From positions 1 to 33,833 of the forward strand of contig JAFRXM010000019.1 of NCBI GenBank assembly GCA_017443515.1: DNA of 33,833 nucleotides, in the 5' to 3' direction. The notes beneath the pieces are model-generated. The model was not told the origin of the DNA, ran no database searches, and was given only the letters and a program-made list of their open reading frames with translations. The position numbers were made by a program, and so were the translations under genes. Below, piece by piece: positions 32,953-33,833 of the stretch; positions within the stretch are counted from its first letter, which is position 1, and each line of letters opens with the position of its first letter. The stretch comes from Bacillota bacterium. GTDB taxonomy: Bacteria; Bacillota; Clostridia; Peptostreptococcales; Anaerovoracaceae.

Positions 32953-32981
32953 ATTATAAGGCTAAAGTCTGATTTTTACAA
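32953..32981 (-). promoter_or_regulatory. promoter of the acs operon
   Basis: On the minus strand: TTGTAA (32976-32981), a 17-base spacer and a perfect TATAAT (32953-32958). The leader to the first start codon is only about 30 bases, leaving no room for a riboswitch. Confidence 0.8.
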
Positions 32982-33064
32982 CACCCGATTGCGTTCAGAA
33001 TCAAGCTCATTGCAAGATTTTTAAGCCTTTTTTTTGTGCAAAGTGAAAAAATATGATTATGCTG

Positions 33065-33078
33065 AACAAATATTTGTT
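33065..33078. repeat. 14-bp perfect palindrome between the acs operon and the AlkD-like gene
   Basis: AACAAATATTTGTT reads the same on both strands. It lies 62 bases before the AlkD-like start and 84 bases upstream of the acs -35. It could be an operator for either gene; no binding protein is known. Confidence 0.4.
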
Positions 33079-33140
33079 AAAATAAAATAAACATGTAAAA
33101 AATAATCGTATTTAAGCTGTTTACAGGTGGGATGTCTGTT

Positions 33141-33833
33141 ATGACCAGGAAAAAGATAAGGGATGCGCTTTTCGGGCTGCAGGATATAGAATACAGAAGC
33201 TTTCAGGCAAAGCTGATGCCAACGGTAGAGCCGGAGAGATTGATAGGCGTAAGGACACCTGCGCTGAAGGATCTTGCGAAGGAACTTTGCAGAGCCGCGA
33301 ATGATGATTCCGGGGAAAAGAAGGATCTGGAGGTGTTCCTTTCAGACCTTCCGCATGAGTATTTCGACGAAGACCAGCTGCACGCTTTTATTATTTCTTT
33401 TACTAAGGAATTCGGGACCTGCATAGCTCAGGTGGAGGCTTTCCTGCCATATGTGGACAACTGGGCGACCTGCGACACGCTCTCGCCTAAGGTCTTCGCA
33501 ACACATAAAGAAGAGCTGCTGCCTTACATATGCAGGTGGATGTGCGAAGAAAAGGGTTTTGCAACTGCGCCGGAAGACACGTATACTGTTCGCTTCGGCA
33601 TAGGCATGCTGATGAAGCACTACCTGAATGAAGCCTTTGACCCCGGGTATCCTGCGATGGTGGCGGCAGTCAGAAGCGAAGAATACTACGTAAACATGAT
33701 GCGTGCCTGGTATTTTGCCACAGCGCTTGCGAAGCAGTGGGACGCGGTCATACCTTTCCTGGAAGAGAGGCGGCTCGATGAATGGACGCACAGGAAGGCG
33801 ATCCAAAAAGCAGTCGAGAGCTTCCGTATAAGC
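33141..33833 (+). CDS. AlkD-like DNA alkylation repair protein (partial, runs off the window)
   Basis: The frame is open from the ATG at 33141 to the end of the window (231 codons). I chose this ATG over the one 9 bases upstream because AGGTGG is 10 bases before it but would be only 1 base before the other. The translation is HEAT-repeat-like and matches AlkD/DNA-alkylation-repair family features: GVRTPALKDLAKEL near 34-47, a central FLPYVDNWATCDTLSPK, and MMRAWYFATALAKQWD near 191-206. These glycosylases remove positively charged alkylated bases such as 3-methyladenine. The protein is about 230-240 residues in relatives, so only a few C-terminal residues are missing. It is transcribed divergently from the acs operon. 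Confidence 0.88.
   Translation, partial: MTRKKIRDALFGLQDIEYRSFQAKLMPTVEPERLIGVRTPALKDLAKELCRAANDDSGEKKDLEVFLSDLPHEYFDEDQLHAFIISFTKEFGTCIAQVEAFLPYVDNWATCDTLSPKVFATHKEELLPYICRWMCEEKGFATAPEDTYTVRFGIGMLMKHYLNEAFDPGYPAMVAAVRSEEYYVNMMRAWYFATALAKQWDAVIPFLEERRLDEWTHRKAIQKAVESFRIS

Noticed and set aside
32917-33140. Possible riboswitch or small RNA in the gap between the acs operon and the AlkD-like gene.
   Set aside because: The acs promoter leaves a leader of only about 30 bases, and no structured element is visible apart from the short palindrome.

Overview
The window reads as chromosome of an anaerobic Gram-positive bacterium of the Clostridia type. The evidence is a complete acetyl-CoA synthase / corrinoid protein operon of the Wood-Ljungdahl (reductive acetyl-CoA) pathway, strong AGGAGG-like ribosome binding sites, consensus sigma-A-type promoters and SpoIIE/STAS-type signalling genes. 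Base composition is intermediate by eye, with frequent ATA isoleucine and AGG arginine codons. Genus cannot be fixed from the sequence alone. Genes are tightly packed: no stretch over about 300 bases lacks a gene. I see no rRNA, tRNA, CRISPR array, insertion sequence or prophage.

Region 1 (1-7793, + strand): two unrecognised genes are followed by a signalling cluster. It holds a membrane-bound SpoIIE-type PP2C phosphatase, a free STAS protein, and a three-domain STAS - APH-like kinase - HATPase fusion. A PHP-domain phosphoesterase, a small unknown, a lipoprotein tyrosine phosphatase-like protein and a small membrane coiled-coil protein come next. Together they look like a partner-switching pathway with unknown output. 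Region 2 (7794-9602, +): a strong promoter drives a NifU-like Fe-S scaffold homologue and a GGGtGRT protein, a conserved pair of unknown function.

Region 3 (9464-18676, - strand): an eight-gene operon that I read as sulfoquinovose catabolism by the transaldolase route (sulfo-TAL). It encodes a GH31 sulfoquinovosidase, a GPH-type sugar symporter, a transaldolase of the SftT/SqvA kind and a sulfolactaldehyde-reductase-like beta-hydroxyacid dehydrogenase. It continues with a DUF4867 cupin-like protein, a TauE/SafE exporter, an L-fucose-isomerase-like protein and a ROK repressor. Predicted flow: sulfoquinovosides to sulfoquinovose, to sulfofructose, to sulfolactaldehyde plus fructose 6-phosphate, to dihydroxypropanesulfonate, which is exported. 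No sugar kinase is present, as expected for this route.

Region 4 (18695-23823, +): a cytosolic UshA/YunD-type nucleotidase, a nitroreductase, folD (one-carbon metabolism), a secreted and membrane-anchored lysozyme-like protein, and a small membrane-anchored unknown. Region 5 (23866-32981, - strand): the acs operon, in transcription order a small unknown, cooC/acsF-type ATPase, acsD, acsC, acsE, acsB, acsV and a DUF3786 gene, closed by a bidirectional terminator. The CODH catalytic subunit is not in the window. Region 6 (33141 to the edge, +): a DNA-alkylation-repair (AlkD-like) gene cut by the window end.

A plausible whole-cell picture (inference) is a gut-type or sediment fermenter that uses plant sulfolipid sugar and disposes of electrons through dihydroxypropanesulfonate and acetogenesis.
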